This document shows, in pieces, positions 10,067 through 17,877 of a stretch of 64,000 bases of DNA. The notes under the pieces are model-generated. The model saw only the letters and a list, made by a program, of their open reading frames with translations, did not search any database and was not told where the DNA came from. Origin of the DNA: Thalassospira sp. MCCC 1A03138. Lineage in GTDB: Bacteria; Pseudomonadota; Alphaproteobacteria; Rhodospirillales; Thalassospiraceae. Made by a program: the position numbers and the translations under genes. Numbering within the stretch: position 1 is the stretch's first letter; each line of letters begins with the position of its first letter. The stretch covers positions 62,001-126,000 of the forward strand of contig NZ_JFJY01000009.1 of the NCBI RefSeq assembly GCF_002115785.1, written 5' to 3'.

Positions 10067-10245
10067 AGAAGTTGTTAGCGACCGCGAAAGCGAAGAGCGC
10101 TTTCATCTTTCCCTGATCTCCGCATGATCCGTCTGCCGAAACGTTATTCGGCATGGAATCTTCCCTGGATTCCACGTCTCCCAGACGTTAAAGCCTCCCT
10201 GTTGATCTTGCCGGTAGCTCCCCCTAGCTACCGGCATTTTTTTTT
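10067..10245 (+). ncRNA. Candidate small RNA, copy A of a four-member family
   Basis: I do not recognise this RNA. It was identified by structure, an intrinsic terminator and similarity to copy B. The inferred transcript is about 180 nt, with TATATT at 10055-10060 as likely -10 element. In order it can form these hairpins: GAAAGCG/CGCTTTC (10086-10104); GCCGAA/TTCGGC (10135-10152); GGAATC/GATTCC with a UUCCCUG loop (10155-10173); ACGTCT/AGACGT with a CCC loop (10174-10188). A single-stranded GCCTCCCTG (10193-10201) follows, then an 11-bp terminator stem with a CCCCCU loop (10209-10236) and nine T. The CCUCCC and CCC loops could pair with Shine-Dalgarno sequences. Start and function are inferred. 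Confidence 0.75.
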
Positions 10246-10437
10246 CGCATTCGCACAATTAAGTAGCAGCGAATTGATCAAAAGATTGGGAACAGGCGCA
10301 TTAGAACCCATAAATATTGTAGTTATTTCAGATATTTAATGTCTGAATTTTCGCAGCCCAAGATTTATGCAATTTACGCATGGCTGAATGAGCAATTTGA
10401 CAGTGGTGTTTCCCGTCAAAAACGCTATCTTCCTCTT

Positions 10438-10615
10438 CGAACCGCAGCGGTGAATAACTGCATCGCGGTACAGAGTTTTCTCCCTGACCGAATTTTCGGT
10501 CTTTGTCGGGCGCCCTGCCCGGCATACCCAGGGCCCTGAGAAGGGTCCTACGTCTCCCAGACGTGAAGCCTCCCTGATAAACTTGCCGGGCACATTTGTT
10601 GCCCGGCTTTTTTTT
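10438..10615 (+). ncRNA. Candidate small RNA, copy B of a four-member family
   Basis: This is a tandem paralogue of copy A. From the hairpin ACGTCT-CCC-AGACGT (10550-10564) through GAAGCCTCCCTG (10565-10576) to TTGCCGG the two copies are nearly identical, while the 5' hairpins differ. Copy B has GACCGAA/TTCGGTC (10486-10501), a TCGGGC/GCCCGG stem with a GCCCU loop (10506-10522) and AGGGCCCT/AGGGTCCT with a GAGA loop (10530-10549). Its terminator is GCCGGGCA/TGCCCGGC (10585-10607) plus eight T. The 5' end is placed by analogy at about 180 nt; GCTATCTT at 10424-10431 is a possible -10 element. Conservation of the 3' half argues it is functional RNA rather than spacer. Confidence 0.75.
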
Positions 10616-10741
10616 GCCTTGGCGCCCTCCCCTCCTCTAGCAGGCACAACTGTGATCGGTCGCTCCCGGCTTGGCAGTCACAGATAAACCGCGCAGTATG
10701 GCATCTGCGTGCAATGGCGTCTGACGATCAGGGTTGAAATC

Positions 10742-12055
10742 ATGAAAAGCAATATTGGCCAATTCCTGTTTGGCAAACCGGCACAGGATCGTCTGCCGGA
10801 CCGTGTTCACGATGCGATTGCCCGTCAGCAGCAGGACAGCGAAAAACTGATCGGCTGGGTGCAGCTGCTGCTGGTGACGATCTTTGCGACCCTTTACACC
10901 GTGTCGCCCAAAACATTCATGAATACCGGAATTCATCCGGTGCCTTGGGCTTTGGGGCTGTATTTCCTGTTTACCTTTATCCGGCTGGCGCTGTCCTACC
11001 GCGGCAGCCTGTCGAACTGGTTCCTGACGCTGTCAGTCATTGCCGATATTGGTTTGCTGATGGTCCTGATCTGGAGCTTCCATATCCAGTATATGCAACC
11101 GGCAAGCTTCTATCTCAAAGCGCCGACCATGATCTATGTGTTCATCTTCATCTCGTTGCGCACCCTGCGGTTTGATCCGCGTTATATTTTGCTGGCCGGG
11201 GCAACGGCGGCGATTGGCTGGCTGATACTGGTCTTTTATGTGATCTGGAGCGAACGGGGCGAAAGCATGGTCACACGGGATTATGTGACCTATCTGACAT
11301 CCAATTCGATCCTGATCGGTGCCGAGATCGACAAGATCATTGCCATTGTTCTGGTATCAGCCGTGCTGGCGATTGCGGTTTCACGCGCACAACGTTCCTT
11401 TACCCGCGCCGTCACCGATGAAATCGCGGCAAGCGAGCTGTCGCGCTTTATCTCGCCCGAGGTCGCGGCCCGCATTACCCACGCAAACCAGCAAATCAAA
11501 CCCGGCGACGGCGAAGCCGCCAAAGCCACCATCATGTTCACCGATATCGAAGGTTTTTCCGGCATTTCCGAAAAGCTGAGCCCGCAGGAACTTGCCGCAA
11601 TGCTCAATGAATATTTCGCAGCAACCAGCAATGTGATCAAAAAACACGGCGGCGTCATCACCCAGTTTCAGGGGGATGCCATGCTGATTACCTTCAACGC
11701 CGTCAAACCTGATCCCGATCACGCGTTAAACGCCGTCCGCACGGCAATTGATATCACACGGCTCTGTGCCGACACCACGTTCTGTCATGGTGGAAAGCTT
11801 AAAACCCGATGCGGCATCAATACCGGGGATATCGTGATTGGTGCGATTGGCTCGGAAAGCCGGCTGACCTTCACCGTCCATGGCGACAACGTCAATATCG
11901 CCGCCCGACTTGAACAGCTTAACAAACAATATGGAAGCTACATCCTTGCAACCGAGGATACGGTGAAGTCCTGCCAGGAAGAGTTCGCATGGCAGGCGCG
12001 CGGCGAGGTCACCGTGCGCGGGCGTGAAACGCCAACGCCGATCTTCAGCCTCTAG
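10742..12055 (+). CDS. Membrane class III adenylate/guanylate cyclase
   Basis: A 437-residue protein. Its N-terminal half carries several hydrophobic segments (about 35-215, likely five or six membrane helices); its C-terminal half is a class III nucleotidyl cyclase domain (about 255-435). The catalytic core shows metal-binding aspartates in MFTDIEGF and FQGDAML and the transition-state stretch DNVNIAARLE. It should make a cyclic nucleotide, most likely cAMP, in the cytoplasm; substrate choice is inferred. ATG 10742 is preferred over a GTG 33 bases upstream. The gene lies alone between two pairs of candidate small RNA genes and ends about 35 bases before the terminator of the converging copy C. 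Confidence 0.9.
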   Translation: MKSNIGQFLFGKPAQDRLPDRVHDAIARQQQDSEKLIGWVQLLLVTIFATLYTVSPKTFMNTGIHPVPWALGLYFLFTFIRLALSYRGSLSNWFLTLSVIADIGLLMVLIWSFHIQYMQPASFYLKAPTMIYVFIFISLRTLRFDPRYILLAGATAAIGWLILVFYVIWSERGESMVTRDYVTYLTSNSILIGAEIDKIIAIVLVSAVLAIAVSRAQRSFTRAVTDEIAASELSRFISPEVAARITHANQQIKPGDGEAAKATIMFTDIEGFSGISEKLSPQELAAMLNEYFAATSNVIKKHGGVITQFQGDAMLITFNAVKPDPDHALNAVRTAIDITRLCADTTFCHGGKLKTRCGINTGDIVIGAIGSESRLTFTVHGDNVNIAARLEQLNKQYGSYILATEDTVKSCQEEFAWQARGEVTVRGRETPTPIFSL

Positions 12056-12090
12056 GCAGATGCGCTTATCGCCTTTTCCATCCCCACAAA

Positions 12091-12271
12091 GAAAAAGCGC
12101 GCGGCGGGCGATTTGCCCGCCCCACGCTTTTTGGGGACAGATGGTCTTGGGGAGACCGGTCAGATACGGTGCCTTGACCTTGGGGTGCAGATCACTGCGG
12201 GGGACAGTGATTTTAAAGGTCCCGGTGATTAGCGAGGGAGGGGCGCTTCACCGGCGTTTCCGCATCTGACA
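12091..12271 (-). ncRNA. Candidate small RNA, copy C of a four-member family
   Basis: Read on the minus strand, about 180 nt. CATATT (complement of 12278-12283), within the sequence ATATTCACA also seen in copy A, is a likely -10 element. Hairpins in order: GGTGA-AGCG/CGCT-TCACC with loop CCCCUCCCU (12252-12224); ATCACTG/CAGTGAT with loop UCCCCCG (12211-12191); GGTCT/AGACC with loop CCCCA (12157-12143). A single-stranded CUGUCCCC follows, then a terminator stem GGCGGGC/GCCCGCC (12121-12103) with a T-tract at 12096-12092. The third hairpin matches the CCC-loop hairpin of copies A and B in position and in its GUCU/AGAC stem. No reading frame accounts for this conservation. Confidence 0.75.
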
Positions 12272-12389
12272 ATTGTGAATATGCCTTTGAATTGGGGCGT
12301 AAAAACCGGCCGGTAATGACCATTCAGGGGCAAATTGGGGCGAAATAAAGTTTGGAACTGTAACCGCGAAAAGCCGTTCCCGATTTGGG

Positions 12390-12571
12390 AAAAAAGAAGG
12401 GGCGGGATTTACCCGCCCCATTTTCGGGGTCTTCATGGTCTTGGGGAGACCGATCAGCCGGGGCCTAGAATTGTTCTTTCTTCGGGGGAAGATGAAAGAA
12501 CGGGCCAGAAGACGTTTGAGGGGGGGACAGAAGGTTCTGGCCGTTGCCTCGACTGACCGTGACTAATCTGC
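12390..12571 (-). ncRNA. Candidate small RNA, copy D of a four-member family
   Basis: Minus strand, about 180 nt, in tandem upstream of copy C. The sequence CCTATTCACAA (complement near 12573-12583) parallels the start of copies A and C. Hairpins: GGCCAGAA/TTCTGGCC with a large loop containing seven C (12542-12503); GTTCTTT/AAAGAAC with an inner CUUC/GAAG and CCCC loop (12501-12473); GGTCT/AGACC with loop CCCCA (12451-12437), identical to copy C. The terminator GGGGCGGG/CCCGCCCC (12419-12399) is followed by TTCTTTTTT. Copies C and D also share similar sequence upstream of their promoters, consistent with duplication of a whole transcription unit. Confidence 0.75.
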
Positions 12572-12583
12572 CTTGTGAATAGG

Positions 12584-12967
12584 GCAGGAAAACAGGCCTC
12601 ATAGGGCCATTTGAGGGCGAATTATGGTCAAAAAGAGGCGCGCGATACTCCAAACCCGTGATAGCGAAATGAACAATAATGATCTATCCTGAAGATTGTC
12701 CGGTTTCAAATTGGCCCGAATGTGCCAATCAGAAATACCGCATGAACCTGCATTAACTCCCGGCACCGGCTCCCTTGCCCCGCATGCCAACGCAGACCGG
12801 ACATCACGCACTAAACAGACCCGGCACAAACCGGGCCCGCGAAACGTCCTGACCGGTCGCCACCTTGGCAGCAGCACATGGAACCGCCAAACATTACTGG
12901 GCGATAACAGAACCAACCTCCGCGCGGACCGGTCCCATGCGTCCCATGATGCGTCAAGGAGATGTCC
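12584..12967. other. Gap between small RNA copy D and the EF-G-like gene
   Basis: About 380 bases. The left end should carry the minus-strand promoter region of copy D. The right end carries AAGGAG at 12956-12961, the ribosome-binding site of the EF-G-like gene. A CCCGG/CCGGG inverted repeat lies around 12819-12834. No coding region or transposon remnant was recognised. Confidence 0.4.
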
Positions 12968-15055
12968 ATGCCCCCGTCCAAAAACACAAAAGACAAAGAT
13001 GACGCCACAAATTCCCCCTCAGGCCCCCGACACGTTCCGCGATGCGCAGCATTGATCGGCCACTATTCCAGCGGCAAGACCAGCCTGTTTGAAAGCCTCC
13101 TTGCCGCAACCGGCCGCGTCCACCGCAAGGGAAACGTTCGCGAAGGCACAACAATCGGTGATGCAACCGCCGAAGCACGCGAACGGCACATGAGCACCGA
13201 AATGACAGTTGCCCAAACCCGTTATCTTGACGAGGAATGGCACTTCATCGACTGCCCCGGCTCTGTCGACTTTGCACAGGATGCCCGCGAAGCCGCGATG
13301 ATATGCGATGTTGCAATCGTCGTGGTCGAACCCGATCCGACACGCGCCATGATCGCCGCACCGACCCTGAAATTTCTTGATCGCAACCGCATTCCGCACC
13401 TGATTTTCATCAACAAAACCGACCATGGCGGCATCCGCCTGCGCGACAGTCTTTATGCGTTGCAATCAATTTCGGAACGCCCACTTGTTCTTCGTGAAAT
13501 TCCAATCCGCGATGGCAAGGGGCCTGACGATACGATAACCGGTTTCGTCGATGTCGTTTCCGAACGGGCCTATCAATATCTGGAAGGGCAACCGTCGAAA
13601 CTGATCACGCTGCCCGCCAATGCCAAGGATCGCGAAACAGAAGTCCGCGACGGGTTGCTCGAAGCTTTGGCAGATTTTGACGACAACCTGCTTGAACAGA
13701 TTCTAGAAGATCAAAAACCGGCAACAGAAACGATCTATGACAATCTTGAACGAGATCTGGCCCAGGATTTGATTGTTCCAGTCTTTTTCGGGTCTGCCGA
13801 ACACAATCACGGGATCATCCGGTTGTTAAAGGCGTTGCGCCACGAGGCCCCGAATGCAGATGTCTGCGCCCATCGCCTGGGCATTGAGCCGGAAGATAAC
13901 GTCGCCACCGTCCAGATTTTCAAAACTGTTCATCTGCCCCATGCGGGGCGGTTTTGTTATGGGCGGGTTCTGTCGGGGCAGGTAAAGAACGGCGATACAC
14001 TTGGTCGCGACAAGATCGCAGGCATGTGTCAGGTATTTGGCGACAAGCACGAAAAGCTCGATATCGGTACATTTGGCAGCATCGTCGGCCTGCCGCGAAT
14101 TGATCATCTGCGCACCGGTTCGCTGTGCACCACCGATGGCGAGATGGATAGTCTTTGGCCCGATCCTCTGCCCCCGCTTTATGAAACCGGACTGGAAGTT
14201 ACCAAGCCTGGTGATGACGTCAAACTGACCGAAGCATTGCGCCATCTGTGCGAACAGGACAGATCGCTGTCGTTCGTTCATAGTGACGATACCGGGCAAC
14301 TTGTATTGCGGGGCCATGGCGATATTCACCTTCAGGTCGCACTGGCCCAGCTTCGCACCCACTATCACCTTGAAATCGAAACCAGACCGGTTGAAACCGC
14401 CTATCAGGAAACCGTGCGCAAGCCGGCACAGGCGCGGGGTCGCTATAAAAAGCAGACTGGCGGACATGGGCAATTTGGCGATGCCCAGATCGAACTGAAA
14501 CCTCTTGGACGCGGCGAAGGTTTTTCATTCAATGAACGGATCGTCGGCGGTGCCATTCCCCGGCAATATATCCCCGCTGTCGAAAAGGGGGTGCGCGATG
14601 CCATGCGTTCCGGACCGCTTGGTTTTCCAGTGGTTGATATCGCGGTCGAACTGGTTGACGGATCCTATCACGCGGTCGACAGTTCCGATCAGGCATTTCA
14701 GATGGCCGGGCGCATTGCCATCGCCGAAGCGCTTAAAGAAGGGCAGTCTGTCCTGCTCGAACCCATCGAAAGATATGCGATTTCAATTCCGTCCGAATTC
14801 ACGTCAAAAGCCCAACGACTGGTCAGCACCCGGCGCGGACAAATCCTTGGTTTCAGCGCCAAGGATGACTGGCAGGGATGGGACGAGATCGACGTGCAGA
14901 TGCCTGCATCCGAAACCGGCGACATGGTGATGGAATTACGATCACTCACACAGGGCACTGGCTTTTTCACGCGACGTTTCTCGCACATGCAGGAACTTGC
15001 AGGCAAGCAGGCCGACATGATCGTAACTGCGCGACAAAAACCGCATAGAAAGTAA
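12968..15055 (+). CDS. Elongation factor G-like translational GTPase (EF-G2 type)
   Basis: A 695-residue paralogue of EF-G with the usual G, II, III, IV and V domain series. It resembles the EF-G-like (EF-G2) subfamily rather than canonical FusA. The P-loop is GHYSSGKTS (31-39) instead of AHVDAGKTT, switch II is DCPGSVDF (95-102) with Ser99 where canonical EF-G has the catalytic His, and G4 is NKTD (about 147). Domain IV shows the RGRYKKQTGGHGQFGDAQIE stretch. EF-G2-type proteins bind GTP, and their role in translation is poorly defined. ATG 12968 is chosen over ATG 12962 because AAGGAG ends at 12961. It appears monocistronic. Confidence 0.9.
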   Translation: MPPSKNTKDKDDATNSPSGPRHVPRCAALIGHYSSGKTSLFESLLAATGRVHRKGNVREGTTIGDATAEARERHMSTEMTVAQTRYLDEEWHFIDCPGSVDFAQDAREAAMICDVAIVVVEPDPTRAMIAAPTLKFLDRNRIPHLIFINKTDHGGIRLRDSLYALQSISERPLVLREIPIRDGKGPDDTITGFVDVVSERAYQYLEGQPSKLITLPANAKDRETEVRDGLLEALADFDDNLLEQILEDQKPATETIYDNLERDLAQDLIVPVFFGSAEHNHGIIRLLKALRHEAPNADVCAHRLGIEPEDNVATVQIFKTVHLPHAGRFCYGRVLSGQVKNGDTLGRDKIAGMCQVFGDKHEKLDIGTFGSIVGLPRIDHLRTGSLCTTDGEMDSLWPDPLPPLYETGLEVTKPGDDVKLTEALRHLCEQDRSLSFVHSDDTGQLVLRGHGDIHLQVALAQLRTHYHLEIETRPVETAYQETVRKPAQARGRYKKQTGGHGQFGDAQIELKPLGRGEGFSFNERIVGGAIPRQYIPAVEKGVRDAMRSGPLGFPVVDIAVELVDGSYHAVDSSDQAFQMAGRIAIAEALKEGQSVLLEPIERYAISIPSEFTSKAQRLVSTRRGQILGFSAKDDWQGWDEIDVQMPASETGDMVMELRSLTQGTGFFTRRFSHMQELAGKQADMIVTARQKPHRK

Positions 15056-15177
15056 TAGAATTGATCTATCGCTAATCATTAAACTATTGATTGGCGTAAA
15101 GTTTTCCAATGATTGATACTCTTTGCAGACAAAGAGAAAACCTTCGGGCATGTGCCCCATTTAACCGGAGTGACAAC

Positions 15178-15648
15178 ATGCAGATCGATATCGGAATCAA
15201 TGAAACCAACCGCACTGCAATCGCCGACGGCCTTGGCCGCGTTCTGGCAGATTCTTATGCGCTGTATCTCAAAACCCATAACTTCCATTGGAACGTGACC
15301 GGCCCGATGTTCCAGACCCTGCACACCATGTTCGAAGAACAATATACTGAACTGGCCATGGCGATTGACGAAGTTGCCGAACGTATTCGTTCGCTGGGCG
15401 CATTTGCCCCGGGCAGTTTTTCGGCTTATGCCAAACTCTCGTCGATCCCGGAAGAAACCGGTGTGCCTGCCGCCAAGGACATGATCACACAACTGGTCGA
15501 AGGCCATGAAACCGTGATCAAGACCGCGCGTTCGCTTTATCCGATCTGTGACTCGTCAGACGATGATGCCACCGCCGACCTCCTGACCGCACGCATTCAG
15601 GTCCACGAAAAAACCGCATGGATGTTGCGCTCCCTGCTGGAAAGCTAA
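15178..15648 (+). CDS. dps: Dps family DNA-protection / ferritin-like protein
   Basis: A 156-residue Dps protein. The intersubunit ferroxidase signature is visible as [18 protein letters not shown] (about 33-50) followed by [20 protein letters not shown] (about 52-71), giving the usual His and Asp/Glu iron ligands. Dps dodecamers oxidise iron with hydrogen peroxide and protect DNA in stationary phase and oxidative stress. GGAG at 15167-15170 selects the start. TTGGCG (15091-15096) and GATACT (15115-15120), 18 bases apart, form a possible promoter. A bidirectional terminator follows. Confidence 0.94.
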   Translation: MQIDIGINETNRTAIADGLGRVLADSYALYLKTHNFHWNVTGPMFQTLHTMFEEQYTELAMAIDEVAERIRSLGAFAPGSFSAYAKLSSIPEETGVPAAKDMITQLVEGHETVIKTARSLYPICDSSDDDATADLLTARIQVHEKTAWMLRSLLES

Positions 15649-15671
15649 GACGAGAACGTCGTGTTCAAAAC

Positions 15672-15701
15672 AAAGGCCCGGAAATCCATCCGGGCCTTTT
15701 T
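15672..15701. terminator. Bidirectional terminator between dps and the amidase gene
   Basis: AAAGGCCCGG (15672-15681) pairs with CCGGGCCTTT (15690-15699), with T on the plus strand and a TTTGTTTTG tract on the minus strand. It can end both converging transcripts. Confidence 0.88.
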
Positions 15702-15726
15702 CATATCCGGTGAAGCCAACCGAACA

Positions 15727-17007
15727 CTATCCACGCAGCAAAGGATCAATCCGGCGCGCCGCATGCAGGACGGCAAAGTCGTGCCCGTGCGTTGCCGCAA
15801 TCATCAATGCCCCCGGCGCAACGCCGTCACCAGCCGGAACCGGGATTGAAATGGCGCAGGCATCCGAAAGGTTCAGATAGGAAGTATTGCGCAACATCAT
15901 CGCATTCAAACGGTCAAAGTCGGCCTCAACTTCAGCAATCTTGGGTGCCATCATTGGCAATGTCGGTGAAATCATCACATCGACATCCGCCATGGCCGAA
16001 CTGAACATCGCAATCACGTCGGTTCGCTTGGCATAGGCATCAATTAGGTCTGCCGCACTTAGCGTATCGGCAAAACGCATCCGGTTCAAAACACGCGGAT
16101 CGCCACAAGTTTCAAGCGCCTTGAAATCCCGCGAATAGATTTTGTGCGCCTCGGCCGCGACAAGAATTTTGTTGATCACCGCATTCTCGGCCAAAAAGCC
16201 CAGATCAATTTCGGTCAACTGATGGCCAGCGTCATTCAGCTTTTTGCAAACCGCATCAAAATCCGCCCGCACCCGGTCATCAAGGTCATTCACAAAGGCA
16301 TGAGCCGGAACACCGATTTTGATCGGGGCGGGTTTGCCATCCTGTGCGGGCAAGGTTTTGCCCGCCATGACTTCAAACGCGGTAATCGCGGTTTGCAGAT
16401 CACCGGCAAGCGGTCCTGCCGTGTCAAAACTTTTGGCCAACGGATGAATGCCTTCCCCCGACATCCACAGACGGCTGGGCTTATAGCCATAAAGCCCGTT
16501 GATCGCCGACGGAATGCGAACCGATCCGCCGGTATCGGTGCCAAGTGCGATATCGGCCAGACCAAGCGCAACCGTCAATGCACCGCCCGATGTCGACCCG
16601 CCCGGAATGCCTTCAGGGTCAAACACATTGCCCGGCGTTCCGTAATGCGGGTTAAGCCCGACACCGGAATAGGCAAATTCGCTAAGTGCTGTACGACCAA
16701 ACGGCACCGCACCGGCGGCCTTGATGCGCGCGATGACTTCGCAATCCCGCGTTGCTGCCGGACGCCCCTGCAACAATTTTGATGCGGCCGTGGTGGTAAC
16801 ACCGGCCTCGTCATAAAGGTCCTTTACCGAAACCAGCATACCGGCCAACGGCAGGGCCGTTGCCGATTGCGCCACGCGTTCCTCGGCCGCGTCGGCATCA
16901 CGCAAAATGCGGTCGCGGTCAAACTCGGTGAAAATCTTGGCTGCCAAATCACCCAGTTGATCTACCTTATCAATCGCTGCCTTAGCCTTGTCGATGATCG
17001 CGCCCAT
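15727..17007 (-). CDS. Amidase signature family hydrolase
   Basis: A 426-residue amidase-signature enzyme. The Ser-cisSer-Lys triad is readable: Lys62 in VSVKDLYDE, the GGSTSGG loop (136-142), and nucleophile Ser162 in DTGGSVRIPS. Such enzymes hydrolyse a carbon-nitrogen amide bond; the substrate is unknown. It is the last gene of a minus-strand cluster with a TRAP transporter, a DUF2848 protein and a DUF1445 protein, starting 52 bases after the DUF2848 stop codon. The context suggests it degrades an imported small amide-containing acid or a breakdown intermediate of it. Confidence 0.9.
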   Translation of the reverse strand: MGAIIDKAKAAIDKVDQLGDLAAKIFTEFDRDRILRDADAAEERVAQSATALPLAGMLVSVKDLYDEAGVTTTAASKLLQGRPAATRDCEVIARIKAAGAVPFGRTALSEFAYSGVGLNPHYGTPGNVFDPEGIPGGSTSGGALTVALGLADIALGTDTGGSVRIPSAINGLYGYKPSRLWMSGEGIHPLAKSFDTAGPLAGDLQTAITAFEVMAGKTLPAQDGKPAPIKIGVPAHAFVNDLDDRVRADFDAVCKKLNDAGHQLTEIDLGFLAENAVINKILVAAEAHKIYSRDFKALETCGDPRVLNRMRFADTLSAADLIDAYAKRTDVIAMFSSAMADVDVMISPTLPMMAPKIAEVEADFDRLNAMMLRNTSYLNLSDACAISIPVPAGDGVAPGALMIAATHGHDFAVLHAARRIDPLLRG

Positions 17008-17059
17008 CGGGCTGCCTCCGTCACGTTCTGATTTTTATGGAAATTTTCTGAAACCGAGC

Positions 17060-17743
17060 CTAGGCGATTTCAGGCAGTTCAACAATGTCATAGCTGTGTG
17101 TAATGCTCAGCCCCCGCACCGGATCATGGATTGTCATTTTAAACGAACGTGCCGGGCGCACCCCGCCCTTCGCACCAAAAGTTCCGCACAGCATCGCAGC
17201 CGCCTTACCATTGGCACCTGCCGCCGTTAGCCCCGCCCCTTCGATCAGATCGGAAAGCGGACGGATTGATGCAATCGTGCCTTCCTGATAGGGAACCCAT
17301 TCATCACTGTCGCCTTCACGGATCCAGGATTTCAGTTCGATCTGTTCCAGATGGTCCGCAACATCGTCAAATTTCCAAATCGCATCAGCAACCGGCTTGG
17401 CACAAATCTGCTTTGACAGTGCAACCGAATGGGCTTCAAGTTCCCGGTCGGTATGATCCGATGCCAGTCCAAGATACAAAACACCATCCTTTGCAATCAC
17501 CAGCGGCTCTACCTCGCCCGATGTGCCTTTGCCAACCACCTCGATCACCGGTGCCTGGGTCAGCATGCCAAACGATGTGCGGTAATAAAGCGGCACGGTC
17601 GAAGGCGGTTTGACCCCGATGGCGGCCAGTTCGTCAATGTGATGCTGGATCGCCTTGGCATCGCGGCCGGTCCATCCGGCAACCGTGCAATGATCGATTT
17701 CAAAGCTGACTTCATTGCCATCAAGGGTAAAATTCATCTGCAT
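17060..17743 (-). CDS. DUF2848 family protein
   Basis: A 227-residue protein of the DUF2848 family, which is usually compared with the fumarylacetoacetase/2-keto-pentenoate hydratase fold. Its function is not established. Visible features are TVAGWTGRDAKAIQHHIDEL near the N-terminus and LYLGLASDHTDRELEAHSV in the middle; the DHTDRELE acidic cluster could hold metal. ATG 17743 (MQMNFTL) is preferred; an ATG six bases further in is possible, and the longer frame upstream is arginine-rich non-family sequence. Its place between TRAP permease and amidase genes suggests a catabolic enzyme. Confidence 0.8.
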   Translation of the reverse strand: MQMNFTLDGNEVSFEIDHCTVAGWTGRDAKAIQHHIDELAAIGVKPPSTVPLYYRTSFGMLTQAPVIEVVGKGTSGEVEPLVIAKDGVLYLGLASDHTDRELEAHSVALSKQICAKPVADAIWKFDDVADHLEQIELKSWIREGDSDEWVPYQEGTIASIRPLSDLIEGAGLTAAGANGKAAAMLCGTFGAKGGVRPARSFKMTIHDPVRGLSITHSYDIVELPEIA

Positions 17744-17877
17744 TTGCTCTATCCCAATTCTGATTTTTACGAATTTTGCGCGCATTGGGCGGTTGCGGAC
17801 CGGTTTCCCGGTCCGCCCCGAAGGCACAAAAGATCAAGACATGATGCGTGTTGTCGCGCGTGTTTATCCCGACCGGA

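Noticed and set aside
10397..10402. TTGACA as the -35 element of small RNA copy B
   Set aside because: The best -10 candidate (TATCTT at 10426-10431) lies 23 bases away, too far for a normal sigma-70 promoter, so the true promoter of copy B is left open.
10339..10539. A 66-codon frame covering the 5' part of small RNA copy B
   Set aside because: No family similarity, no clear ribosome-binding site, and the sequence is better explained by RNA hairpins shared in position with copy A.
15066..15087. CTAT repeats upstream of dps resembling an OxyR site
   Set aside because: The two CTAT blocks start 18 bases apart instead of the 22 required by the OxyR pattern, and the ATAG elements between them are missing.
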